Position numbers and translations under genes: made by a program
The notes under the pieces: generated by a model
Told to the model about the DNA's origin: nothing
Databases searched by the model: none
What the model saw: only the letters and a program-made list of their open reading frames with translations
Part shown: in pieces, positions 19,677 to 27,466 of the stretch
Position numbering within the stretch: position 1 is the stretch's first letter
How the letters are laid out: each line of letters starts with the position of its first letter
Source of the DNA: Teichococcus wenyumeiae
GTDB lineage: Bacteria > Pseudomonadota > Alphaproteobacteria > Acetobacterales > Acetobacteraceae
Assembly (NCBI RefSeq): GCF_003696345.1
Contig: NZ_RFLX01000014.1
Coordinates: forward strand, 1-64,000
Direction of reading: 5' to 3'
Length of the DNA: 64,000 nucleotides

Positions 19677-19775
19677 TCTGTCCTCCGCTTTGCCGGGGCT
19701 GTTCCAGGCACCCAGCATGGCACGGGAGGCAGGCCATCGGGGCAACACTTCCGCGCGCCCGATGGCCTTGTGCCT

Positions 19776-21152
19776 TCAGGGCAGGACCGGCGGCACCCCG
19801 GCTTCCTTCAGGGCCTTGGCCTGGCGGTTGGCCACGGTGACCTGGTCGTAGCCCTCGATCAGCTCGTTGAACATGCGGTGCCAGTTCAGCTTGGCGCCGA
19901 GGCGCATGAAGGCGCTGCCGAGGCCCACAGCGCTGCGGTCCACCAGCACGAATTCCCGCGGTGGCCGCACGCCGCCGGTGCGCTTCAGCCCGGCATGCAC
20001 CTCGGCCGCCACCTTGCGGCCGAAATCCGGGTCGCCATCCTGCTGGATGGGCCGCACCCGGTCGTCCAGCAGCGGCTCGTGCAGGAAGCGGGCCCACATG
20101 TCGAGCACCTCCATCTTCTCCCGCGTCAGATTGGTGAAGCCCCAGTCGCGGTAGGCCTGCTCGGCCTTGTCCTTGTCGCCGTCGCGCATCGCCTCGTAGA
20201 GGCGGATGACGCCCGTCAGGAACTGCGGCGGAAAGACGCGGATGGTGCCGAAGTCGAGCAGGTTGATGCCGGCGGGCTCGCTCTCCGTCGGCTGCCGCAC
20301 CTGGTAGTTGCCCAGGTGCGGGTCCCCATGGATGACGCCGAAGTGGTAGAAGGGCACGTACCAGGCGTGGAACAGCGCGCGGGCATAGGCATTGCGCTCC
20401 TCCAGCGACGGGTTCTCGGCCAGCCGGTCCAGGATCGGGCGGCCTTCCAGCCAGGACATGGTCAGCAGCCGTTTGGAGCAGTAGCCTTCCACCGGCGTCG
20501 GTGTCCGGACATCGGGCACATCGGCCAGCATGCGGTTGTAGAGCCGCATCTGCGCCGCCTCGCGCTCGTAATCCAGCTCCTCCCGCAGGCGGTCGCTGAG
20601 TTCCAGATAGACATCGTCGTGCTGGATGGCGTCGTCCATGCGGGCGAAAATGCCCATGGCGAGCTTGAGCTGGCGGAGGTCGGCCTCCACCACGCTGGTC
20701 ATGTCCGGGTATTGCAGCTTGCAGGCCACCAGCCGGCCATCCGGCAGCGTGGCGCGATGCACCTGCCCCAGGCTGGCTGCCGCGGCGGCTTCCTGGCCGA
20801 AGGAGGCGAACTTGGACTGCCAGTCCGGCCCCAGCTCCGAGACCATCCGGCGGCGCACGAAGTTCCAGCCCATCGGCGGCGCATTGGCCTGCAGCGAGGC
20901 CAGTTCCTGCTGGTATTCCGGCGGCAGCGCATTGGGCACGGTGGACAGGAACTGCGCCACCTTCATCAGCGGCCCCTTCAGCCCGCCCAGCAGCGCCTTC
21001 AGGTCATTGGCATGCACGGCCTTGTCGGTCTTGATGCCAAGGTAGCGCGCGCCGGCCATGCGGGCGGCGATGCCGCCCACGGCGCCGGAGGTGCGGGCCA
21101 TGCGCCGCACCTCGCCAAAGAGGGTGCGGCCCTCGCGGTCGTCGTCAGCCAT
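19776..21152 (-). CDS. ABC1/AarF/UbiB family atypical kinase
   Basis: A 458-residue protein-kinase-like protein of the ABC1 (UbiB/COQ8) family. The kinase-like core shows ASLGQVHRA, the HGDPHLGNY catalytic loop and LLDFGTIR. UbiB supports ubiquinone synthesis. The usual KxGQ motif reads KVAQ here (LMKVAQFLST), a variation seen in a branch of the family. There are no clear C-terminal membrane helices, unlike E. coli UbiB. The start is ATG 21152, eight bases inside the pepF stop region, so it is coupled to pepF; an upstream TTG is the alternative. Confidence 0.88.
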   Translation of the reverse strand: MADDDREGRTLFGEVRRMARTSGAVGGIAARMAGARYLGIKTDKAVHANDLKALLGGLKGPLMKVAQFLSTVPNALPPEYQQELASLQANAPPMGWNFVRRRMVSELGPDWQSKFASFGQEAAAAASLGQVHRATLPDGRLVACKLQYPDMTSVVEADLRQLKLAMGIFARMDDAIQHDDVYLELSDRLREELDYEREAAQMRLYNRMLADVPDVRTPTPVEGYCSKRLLTMSWLEGRPILDRLAENPSLEERNAYARALFHAWYVPFYHFGVIHGDPHLGNYQVRQPTESEPAGINLLDFGTIRVFPPQFLTGVIRLYEAMRDGDKDKAEQAYRDWGFTNLTREKMEVLDMWARFLHEPLLDDRVRPIQQDGDPDFGRKVAAEVHAGLKRTGGVRPPREFVLVDRSAVGLGSAFMRLGAKLNWHRMFNELIEGYDQVTVANRQAKALKEAGVPPVLP

Positions 21153-22980
21153 CGGCCCGCTCAAGCTCGTCGATGAATCCGGAGATCACGTTCAGTCCCT
21201 TGTGCCAGAAGGCGGGGTCGGCGGCGTTGAGGCCGAAGGGCGCCAGCAGCTCCTTGTGCCGCAGGGTGCCGCCGGCCTTGAGCAGGTCGAGGTACTTGTT
21301 CTGGAAATCGGGCACGCTGCCCTCCTGGAACACGCCATAGAGGGCGTTCACCAGGCAATCCCCGAAGGCATAGGCATAAACGTAGAAGGGCGAGTGGATG
21401 AAGTGCGGGATATAGGCCCAGTAGATCTCGTAATCCGGCGTGAACTCGAAGGCCGGGCCCAGGCTCTCCACCTGCACCTGCATCCAGAGCGCGCCGATCT
21501 CCTCGCGCGACAGCTCGCCATTGCGGCGGGCATCGTGCAGCAGCGTCTCGAACCGGTAGAAGGCGATCTGCCGCACCACCGTGTTCAGCATGTCCTCCAC
21601 CTTGCCGGCCAGCAGGGCGCGGCGCCGCTTCGGGTCCTTTTCGGCATCGAGCACGGCGCGGAAGGTCAGCATCTCCCCGAACACGCTGGCGGTCTCAGCC
21701 AGGGTCAGCGGCGTGCCGGACATCAGGTAGCCCTGGTCCGCCGCCAGCACCTGGTGCACGCCATGGCCCAGCTCATGCGCCAGGGTCATCACGTCGCGCG
21801 ACTTGCCGTGGTAGTTCAGCAGCAGATAGGGGTGGACGCTGGGCACCGTCGGATGCGCAAAGGCGCCGGAGGCCTTGCCCGGCCGCAGCGCGGCATCGAT
21901 CCAGGGCGCGTCGAAGAAGCGCTGGCCGATTTTGCCCAGTTCCGGGCTGAAGCCGTTATAGGCGGCCAGCACGCGGTCCCGCGCGGCATCCCAGGGGATG
22001 TCGCTGTCATCCTCGTCCGGCAGCGGCGCGTTGCGATCCCAGTGCTGCAGCTTGGGCAGGCCCAGCCACTTGGCCTTCATGGCGTAGTAGCGGTGCGACA
22101 GCGCCGGGTAGCTGGCCACCACGGCCGAGACCAGCGCGTCCACCACCTCGTCCTCGACCATGTTGGCGCGGTTGCGGCTGCTGCCGGGGCGCGGATACTG
22201 CCGCCAGCCGTCGATGATCTCCTTGTCCTTGGCCAAGGTGTTCGTGATCAGCGTGAAGAGCCGCGCCTTGTCCCCGAAGGCCGCCGAGACGCCCTTGGCC
22301 GCCGCCGCGCGCACCGCGCGGTTGCGGTCGGAGAGCTTGTTGAGGGCGCCGGAGACGTTCAGCGCCTCCTCCCCCACCTTCACCTCCATGCCGGCGATGG
22401 TCTCGTCGAAGAGGCGGTTCCAGGCGGAGCGGCCGGTCACCTCCTTCTCGTGCAGCAGCTTCTCCACCTCGTCCGAAAGCTGGTGCGGGCGGAAGACGCG
22501 CAGGTCGCGCAGGAAGGGGCGGTAGTGGGCCAGTGCCTTGCTCTGGCCGAGCTTGGCCTCCAGCGCCGCGTCCTCCAGCTTGTTCAGCTCCAGCGTGAAG
22601 AAGAGCAGATGGGCGGAGATGGCCGTCACCCGCTCCTGCATCGTCTGGTAGAAGCGGCCGTTCTCCGGGTCCTGCGCATCGCCGGAGAAGACGAGCTGGG
22701 CGAAGGACATCACCCGGCCCAGCACTTCCTCGATCCGCTCATAGGCAGCGATGGCCTCGGCCAGCACGTCGCCCTTCAGGCCGGCCAGCTTGCCGGCATA
22801 GGCCTTGGCAAAATCCTGGGCATCGGCATCGGCCTGGCGGAGGTCAGCTTCTAGCTTCGGGTCGCCCGCGCCCCCGTAGAGGTCGGACAGATCCCAGACC
22901 GGCAGGGTCCCCTCCCCCCCTTCGCCCTGGGGACGGGAAGCGGAATCGAAGGTGGGGTGACGGAGTGTGGGGAGCTGCAC
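21145..22980 (-). CDS. pepF: M3 family oligoendopeptidase (PepF-like)
   Basis: A zinc metallopeptidase that cuts short peptides in the cytoplasm. The HELGH motif lies about residue 402 in TLAHELGHGVHQ, followed by the third ligand in ETASVFGEM. I choose GTG 22980, giving 611 residues, because AAGG stands a few bases before it and the sequence then matches the family from VQLPTLRHP onward, reaching LPVWDLSDLY. An ATG at 23067 would add 29 residues with no Shine-Dalgarno sequence and intrude on the divergent promoter region. The stop overlaps the AarF start. Confidence 0.9.
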   Translation of the reverse strand: MQLPTLRHPTFDSASRPQGEGGEGTLPVWDLSDLYGGAGDPKLEADLRQADADAQDFAKAYAGKLAGLKGDVLAEAIAAYERIEEVLGRVMSFAQLVFSGDAQDPENGRFYQTMQERVTAISAHLLFFTLELNKLEDAALEAKLGQSKALAHYRPFLRDLRVFRPHQLSDEVEKLLHEKEVTGRSAWNRLFDETIAGMEVKVGEEALNVSGALNKLSDRNRAVRAAAAKGVSAAFGDKARLFTLITNTLAKDKEIIDGWRQYPRPGSSRNRANMVEDEVVDALVSAVVASYPALSHRYYAMKAKWLGLPKLQHWDRNAPLPDEDDSDIPWDAARDRVLAAYNGFSPELGKIGQRFFDAPWIDAALRPGKASGAFAHPTVPSVHPYLLLNYHGKSRDVMTLAHELGHGVHQVLAADQGYLMSGTPLTLAETASVFGEMLTFRAVLDAEKDPKRRRALLAGKVEDMLNTVVRQIAFYRFETLLHDARRNGELSREEIGALWMQVQVESLGPAFEFTPDYEIYWAYIPHFIHSPFYVYAYAFGDCLVNALYGVFQEGSVPDFQNKYLDLLKAGGTLRHKELLAPFGLNAADPAFWHKGLNVISGFIDELERADG

Positions 22981-23081
22981 GGGACGCCTTGTGGTTGTGG
23001 GTTCTCGTCTTACCGATATAAGCCCATCGACGGGCAGGCCAAGCGTCCGCCGGCGCATGACGGCCACGGGAGGGGAACAAC

Positions 23082-24803
23082 ATGGCGTCGGAAGAGAACT
23101 GGAACAGCCTACCGGGCATGATGCTGGGCCTGGCGCGCCGCTGGCCGGAGCGGCCGATGCTGCGCTACTGGCGCGGTGGCGCCTGGCGCGGAATGAGCTG
23201 GGCGGAATATGCCATGGCCGTCGCCGCCGCTGCCGCCGGGCTGCGCCAGCGTGGCGTTAGCCCCGGGGACCGGGTGCTGATCGTCTCGGAGAACCGGCCG
23301 GAATTCATCATCGCCGATACCGCCATCATGGCCATCGGCGCCGTCTCGGTGCCCACCTACACCACCAACACGGTGGCGGACCACGCGCATATCCTGCGCG
23401 ACTCCGGTGCCCGGGCCGCCATCGTCTCCACCCCGAAGCTGGCCGGCGCGGTGGCGGAGGCCGCCGGGCTGGGCGGGCTGGACCTGCTGGTGACCATGGA
23501 CCAGCCGGATGGCGCCGATGCCGGCGACACCGTCTCCTGGACCGAGCTGGTCGCGACACCGCCGGACCTCGCCATGCTGGTGGCGGAGGTGGAGCATATC
23601 CCGCCCGGGCGGCTGGCCTGCCTGATCTATACCTCCGGCACCGGCGGCGCGCCCAAGGGCGTGATGCTGCCGCATCGGGCCATGCTGGCCAACCGGCATG
23701 GCGTGACGGATTTCATCCGCAAGCTGAACCTGCCGCAGGACGCCTGCTACCTCTCCTTCCTGCCGCTCTCCCATGCCTATGAGCATACGGTGGGCAATTT
23801 CCTGCTGCCCTCCTTCGGCATCGAGGTGGTCTACAGCCGCGGCGCCGAGAAGCTGTCGGCCGAATTGCAGCAGATCCGCCCCGCCGTGGTCACCGCCGTG
23901 CCCCGGCTGTTCGAGGTGCTGCGGGCGCGCATCCTGGCCGGGCTGGACAAGGAAAGCAGCCTCACCCGCCGCTTCTTCGAGGCCACGCTGCGCCTCGGCC
24001 TGCGCAAGATGGACGGACAGGAACTGAACCCCTGGGAGCGGGTGCAGGACGCGGTGCTGGACCGGCTGGTGCGCAAGAAGATGCGCGACCGCTTCGGCGG
24101 CCGGCTCGCGGCACTGGTCTCCGGCGGGGCGCGGCTGGACCCGGAGCTTTCCGGCTTCTTCCTGGCACTGGGGCTGCCGGTGATCCAGGGCTACGGCCAG
24201 ACCGAGGCCGGGCCGGTGATCAGCGTCAACCTGCCCTGGGACAACCGCCGCCATACGGTTGGCAAGGTGCTGGACGGCGTCGAGGCCCGTATTGCCCCCG
24301 ACGGCGAGGTGCTGGTGCGCGGCGCCCTGGTCATGGACGGCTACTGGAACAACCCGGCCGCCACCGCTGCCGCGCTGCAGGACCTGCATGACGGCGGCGC
24401 CCCCTGGCTGCATACCGGCGATGTGGGCGAGATCACCCAGGGCTACCTCCGCATCACCGACCGCAAGCGGGACATCATCAAGACCCTGGGCGGCGACATG
24501 GTCAGCCCGGCGCGGATCGAGGGCATGCTGATGGCCGAGCCCGAGATCGCCCAGGCCGTGGTGGCCGGCGATGGCCGCGCGGGCCTGGCGGCGCTGCTGG
24601 TGCCGGCGGAGGGGAAGGAAGCCAATCTCTCCAAGGCCGTGGCGCGCGTGAACAGCAGGCTCTCCAGCATCGAGCGCATCCGCTACACCCTGTCGCTGCC
24701 CCCCTTCACCGTGGAGGACGGCACCATGACGCCCACCATGAAGATCAAGCGTCGGGCGGTGCTGGAAGCGCATGCGGCGGCGCTGGACCGCCTCTATGGC
24801 TGA
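23082..24803 (+). CDS. Long-chain fatty acyl-CoA synthetase (AMP-binding)
   Basis: A 573-residue adenylate-forming enzyme that activates fatty acids to acyl-CoA. It has the P-loop YTSGTGGAPKGVML near 185, GYGQTEAGP, HTGDVGEI, and ITDRKRDIIKTLGGDMVSP leading into the small C-terminal domain with the acylation lysine in TPTMKIKRR. This resembles the long-chain FadD15/COG1022 type rather than short-chain enzymes. GGAGGGG precedes the ATG by six bases. It is divergent from pepF, and a SnoaL gene follows after 87 bases. Confidence 0.9.
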   Translation: MASEENWNSLPGMMLGLARRWPERPMLRYWRGGAWRGMSWAEYAMAVAAAAAGLRQRGVSPGDRVLIVSENRPEFIIADTAIMAIGAVSVPTYTTNTVADHAHILRDSGARAAIVSTPKLAGAVAEAAGLGGLDLLVTMDQPDGADAGDTVSWTELVATPPDLAMLVAEVEHIPPGRLACLIYTSGTGGAPKGVMLPHRAMLANRHGVTDFIRKLNLPQDACYLSFLPLSHAYEHTVGNFLLPSFGIEVVYSRGAEKLSAELQQIRPAVVTAVPRLFEVLRARILAGLDKESSLTRRFFEATLRLGLRKMDGQELNPWERVQDAVLDRLVRKKMRDRFGGRLAALVSGGARLDPELSGFFLALGLPVIQGYGQTEAGPVISVNLPWDNRRHTVGKVLDGVEARIAPDGEVLVRGALVMDGYWNNPAATAAALQDLHDGGAPWLHTGDVGEITQGYLRITDRKRDIIKTLGGDMVSPARIEGMLMAEPEIAQAVVAGDGRAGLAALLVPAEGKEANLSKAVARVNSRLSSIERIRYTLSLPPFTVEDGTMTPTMKIKRRAVLEAHAAALDRLYG

Positions 24804-24890
24804 GCGGCCCGCACGCGCAATATTGTTCTGATAACGAACCGTTAGGCGCTAGGCTCCGGCTTCCCAGAAGGGTGCCGAAAGGATGCCGCC

Positions 24891-25310
24891 ATGCCAAGCG
24901 CCGGAACCATCTTCCGCCTCTGGTTCGACGATGTCTGGAACCAGGGGAAGGCCGAGCAAATCAGCCAGTATCTGTCGCGGGACGTGGTAATGCATGCCCT
25001 CGACATGAACGGCGCGGATGTGCGCGGCCCCGAGGGCTTTCAGGCCTTCTTCAGGCATCTTCTCGAGAATTTCTCCGGCATCCACTTCACCGTGCATGAG
25101 GTGGTGGAGGAGGGAGACATGGCCGCCGGGCGCTGGACGGTGCGGCTGACCCATAGCGGCGATGGCTTCGGCATTCCCGCCACCGGCGAGACCGTGAGCA
25201 TCAGCGGCATGTCGATGATCCGCGTCGCCAATGGGCAGGTCGTGGAGGCCTGGGACGAATGGGACCGGCTGCGGCTGGCCACCGCCTGCCGGATGCTGGC
25301 GCCGGTCTGA
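24891..25310 (+). CDS. SnoaL-like ester cyclase/NTF2-fold protein
   Basis: A 139-residue NTF2-like cone fold of the SnoaL/ester-cyclase type: WNQGKAEQISQYL, GPEGFQAFFRHLLENFSG, MAAGRWTVRLTH and the ending VEAWDEWDRLRL. Related enzymes cyclise polyketides, but most stand-alone copies in proteobacteria are unassigned. It starts at ATG with GGA nine bases before. It is separated from the convergent GapR gene by a GC hairpin. Confidence 0.82.
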   Translation: MPSAGTIFRLWFDDVWNQGKAEQISQYLSRDVVMHALDMNGADVRGPEGFQAFFRHLLENFSGIHFTVHEVVEEGDMAAGRWTVRLTHSGDGFGIPATGETVSISGMSMIRVANGQVVEAWDEWDRLRLATACRMLAPV

Positions 25311-25316
25311 GGAGAT

Positions 25317-25348
25317 CCGGCCGCGCCACCAGAGGGCGGCGCGGCCGG
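25317..25348. terminator. Bidirectional hairpin between SnoaL and gapR
   Basis: Perfect 11-bp stem, CCGGCCGCGCC and GGCGCGGCCGG, 10-base loop, six bases after the SnoaL stop and six before the end of gapR on the other strand. There is no T-run on either side. Confidence 0.5.
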
Positions 25349-25353
25349 GGGTC

Positions 25354-25656
25354 TCACATGCCCAGGGCGCGGCGGTAGAGGTCGAGCAGGGTTTCCTGCT
25401 CCTCCACCTCGGCGGGCTCCTGCTTCCGCAGGCGGATGATCTGGCGGATCACCTTCACCTCGAAGCCGGCGGACTTCGCCTCGGCGAAGATATCCTTGAT
25501 GTCGTCGGCCAGCGCCTTGCGCTCTTCCTCCAGCCGCTCCACGCGCTCGATGATCGAGCGCAGGCGGTCTGCGGCGATGCCCCCGACTTCGGACTCGGGG
25601 TCAGCCGCCTGGCGGTCACGGCTGGCCTTCGCGTCCAGCTCGTCGAAATCGCTCAT
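25354..25656 (-). CDS. gapR: GapR-like nucleoid-associated protein (DUF2312/UPF0335)
   Basis: This 100-residue protein belongs to DUF2312, the family of Caulobacter GapR, which binds overtwisted, AT-rich DNA ahead of moving polymerases and stimulates topoisomerases. The key helical parts are recognisable: LRSIIERVERLEEERKAL, DIFAEAKSAGFEVKVIR, and a C-terminal LDLYRRALG. The N-terminal 25 residues are a longer acidic tail than in Caulobacter. The chosen ATG is 25656; an upstream in-frame extension has no family match. It stands alone, with a hairpin after it. Confidence 0.9.
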   Translation of the reverse strand: MSDFDELDAKASRDRQAADPESEVGGIAADRLRSIIERVERLEEERKALADDIKDIFAEAKSAGFEVKVIRQIIRLRKQEPAEVEEQETLLDLYRRALGM

Positions 25657-25684
25657 CCAAAACTCTCCGGCTGCCGAACAGAAA

Positions 25685-25707
25685 CCGGCGCCACGAGAGG
25701 GCGCCGG
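25685..25707 (-). terminator. Hairpin between DUF1244 and gapR
   Basis: Perfect 8-bp inverted repeat, CCGGCGCC and GGCGCCGG, 7-base loop, 62 bases after the DUF1244 stop and 29 bases before the gapR start. It could end the DUF1244 transcript or sit in the gapR leader. Confidence 0.35.
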
Positions 25708-25768
25708 GGGCCGCGGTATAGCGGCCTGGCAGGACCGGGGCAAATAAACTCCGGCCCCGCGAAGCCTG

Positions 25769-26077
25769 TCAGTGCTGGTGATTCCCGGCCTGGAAGGCGG
25801 CCTTCTGCTCCGGCGTCGCCTCCTTCTGGTGCTTCGCCTGCCACTCCTTGTAGGGCATGCCGTAGATGGTCTCGCGCGCCTCGGCATCCGGCAGGGCGAT
25901 GCCCTGGGCCTCGGCGGCCTCCCGGTACCAGCGGCTGAGGCAGTTGCGGCAGAAGCCGGCCAGATTCATCATGTCGATGTTCTGCACGTCGCTGCGCTCG
26001 CGCAGGTGCTCCACCAGGCGGCGGAAGGCGGCGGCTTCCAGCTCGGTGCGGGTATCGGGGTCGATCGGGGTGGTCAT
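25769..26077 (-). CDS. DUF1244 family protein
   Basis: A 102-residue protein of the DUF1244 (COG3492) family, seen widely in Proteobacteria. The signature is VQNIDMMNLAGFCRNCLSRWYREAA (two cysteines, three residues apart, at 43 and 46) followed by YGMPYKEWQAKHQ. Function is unknown; the small helical fold and paired cysteines could bind metal. It starts with ATG at 26077 and follows the aminotransferase gene by 65 bases on the same strand. Confidence 0.85.
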   Translation of the reverse strand: MTTPIDPDTRTELEAAAFRRLVEHLRERSDVQNIDMMNLAGFCRNCLSRWYREAAEAQGIALPDAEARETIYGMPYKEWQAKHQKEATPEQKAAFQAGNHQH

Positions 26078-26142
26078 GGGCTGTGGCCCTCCTTTCCGCG
26101 CAAGGTGGGGCGGGAGGGCCACCGCATTCAAGCCATGGCCTG

Positions 26143-27327
26143 TCAGGCGTTGCCGGCCAGGTAGTCCATCGCCGCCTGCACGCCGCCCGACTTGTGCGGC
26201 ACGCCGGCCACGCGCAGGCCCATTTCCACGCCCGTCAGGGTGCCCAGCACCTGCAGGTCGCCGATATCGCCCAGGTGGCCGATGCGGAAGACGCGGTCGT
26301 TCAGCCGGCCCAGGCCATTGCCCAGGCTCATGTTGAAGCGCTCCAGGATCGCGGCGCGCAGGGCATTGGCCGAATGGCCCTCGGGCAGCCGCACGGCGGT
26401 CAGCACCGGGGAATAATGGCGCGGGTCCTCGCACTGGATCTCCAGCCCCCAGGCGCGCACGGCGCGGCGGGTGGCCTCGCCATGGCGCTCATGCCGGGCG
26501 AAGACGTTTTCCAAGCCTTCCTCGTGCAGCATGTCCAGCGCGGTATCCAGCGCGTAGAGCATGTTGGTGGCGGGGGTATAGGGGAAGTAGCCGGTGGCAT
26601 TGGAGGCCAGCATCGGCTTCCAATCCCAGAAGGAACGCGGCAGCTTCGCCGTCTCGCTGGCCTTCAGCGCCTTGTCGGACACCGCGTTGAAGGACAGGCC
26701 CGGCGGCAGCATCAGCCCCTTCTGGCTGCCGGAGACCGTCACATCCACCCGCCATTCGTCATGCTTGTATTCGACGGAGCCGAGGGAGGAGATGGTATCC
26801 ACCAGCAGCAGCGCCGGATGGCTGGCGGCATCCATGGCGGCGCGCACCTCGTCGATGCGGCTGGTGGCGCCGGTGCTGGTCTCGTTATGCACCACGGCCA
26901 CGGCCTTGATGCTGTGGCCCTTGTCGGCGCGCAGGCGCTCCCCGATGCTTTCCACATCCGCGCCGCGGCGCCAGTCGGTCTCGATGAAGACAGGCTTCAG
27001 GCCCAGCCGCTGCGCCATCTCCTGCCACAGGGAGGCGAACTGGCCGGTCTCGCACATCAGCACCGTGTCGCCGGGCGAGAGGGTGTTCACCAGCGCCGCT
27101 TCCCAGGCGCCGGTGCCGGAGGCGGGATAGATGATCACCGGACCCTTGGTGCCGAAGACCGGCTTCACCTTCTCCAGCAACTGCTTGCCGAAGAGGCCGA
27201 AATCAGGGCCGCGATGGTCCATGGTCGGGTTGTCCATGGCGCGCAGCACGCGGTCCGGCACATTGCTCGGGCCAGGAATCTGCAGAAAATGCCGGCCGGC
27301 AATGGGCTTGGACTGGAAATAGGCCAT
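26143..27327 (-). CDS. Serine-glyoxylate / alanine-glyoxylate aminotransferase
   Basis: A 394-residue class V PLP aminotransferase that moves the amino group of serine (or alanine) to glyoxylate, giving glycine and hydroxypyruvate. The start GRHFLQIPGPSNVPDRV is the SgaA-type signature, and SGSQKGLML near residue 200 holds the PLP lysine. In methylotrophs the enzyme belongs to the serine cycle; in others it handles glyoxylate. It is divergent from the FAD/Fe-S dehydrogenase, which could supply the 2-oxo acid. Confidence 0.9.
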   Translation of the reverse strand: MAYFQSKPIAGRHFLQIPGPSNVPDRVLRAMDNPTMDHRGPDFGLFGKQLLEKVKPVFGTKGPVIIYPASGTGAWEAALVNTLSPGDTVLMCETGQFASLWQEMAQRLGLKPVFIETDWRRGADVESIGERLRADKGHSIKAVAVVHNETSTGATSRIDEVRAAMDAASHPALLLVDTISSLGSVEYKHDEWRVDVTVSGSQKGLMLPPGLSFNAVSDKALKASETAKLPRSFWDWKPMLASNATGYFPYTPATNMLYALDTALDMLHEEGLENVFARHERHGEATRRAVRAWGLEIQCEDPRHYSPVLTAVRLPEGHSANALRAAILERFNMSLGNGLGRLNDRVFRIGHLGDIGDLQVLGTLTGVEMGLRVAGVPHKSGGVQAAMDYLAGNA

Positions 27328-27391
27328 GGATCGTCTCCTCCGTTAGCTTGTCCCTAGCCGCCATTCATCTCATCCGCCAATGAGTTCGGCT

Positions 27392-27422
27392 TGTCGGATT
27401 GATGAGCATAATAGATCGGACA
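27392..27422. promoter_or_regulatory. Near-palindrome in the divergent region between aminotransferase and FAD/Fe-S genes
   Basis: TGTCGGAT (27392-27399) and ATCGGACA (27415-27422) form an inverted repeat with one mismatch and a 15-base spacer. It lies 44 bases before the FAD/Fe-S start and 64 bases before the aminotransferase start. It could be an operator; no regulator gene is adjacent. Confidence 0.3.
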
Positions 27423-27466
27423 GCCAAGCCGGGTGCCGCTAGGCTTCGCGCCAGAGAGGAAGCTTC

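Noticed and set aside
24804-24890. Possible regulatory site in the gap between the acyl-CoA synthetase and SnoaL
   Set aside because: It is locally AT-rich, but I could not find a symmetrical element or promoter pair that stands out.
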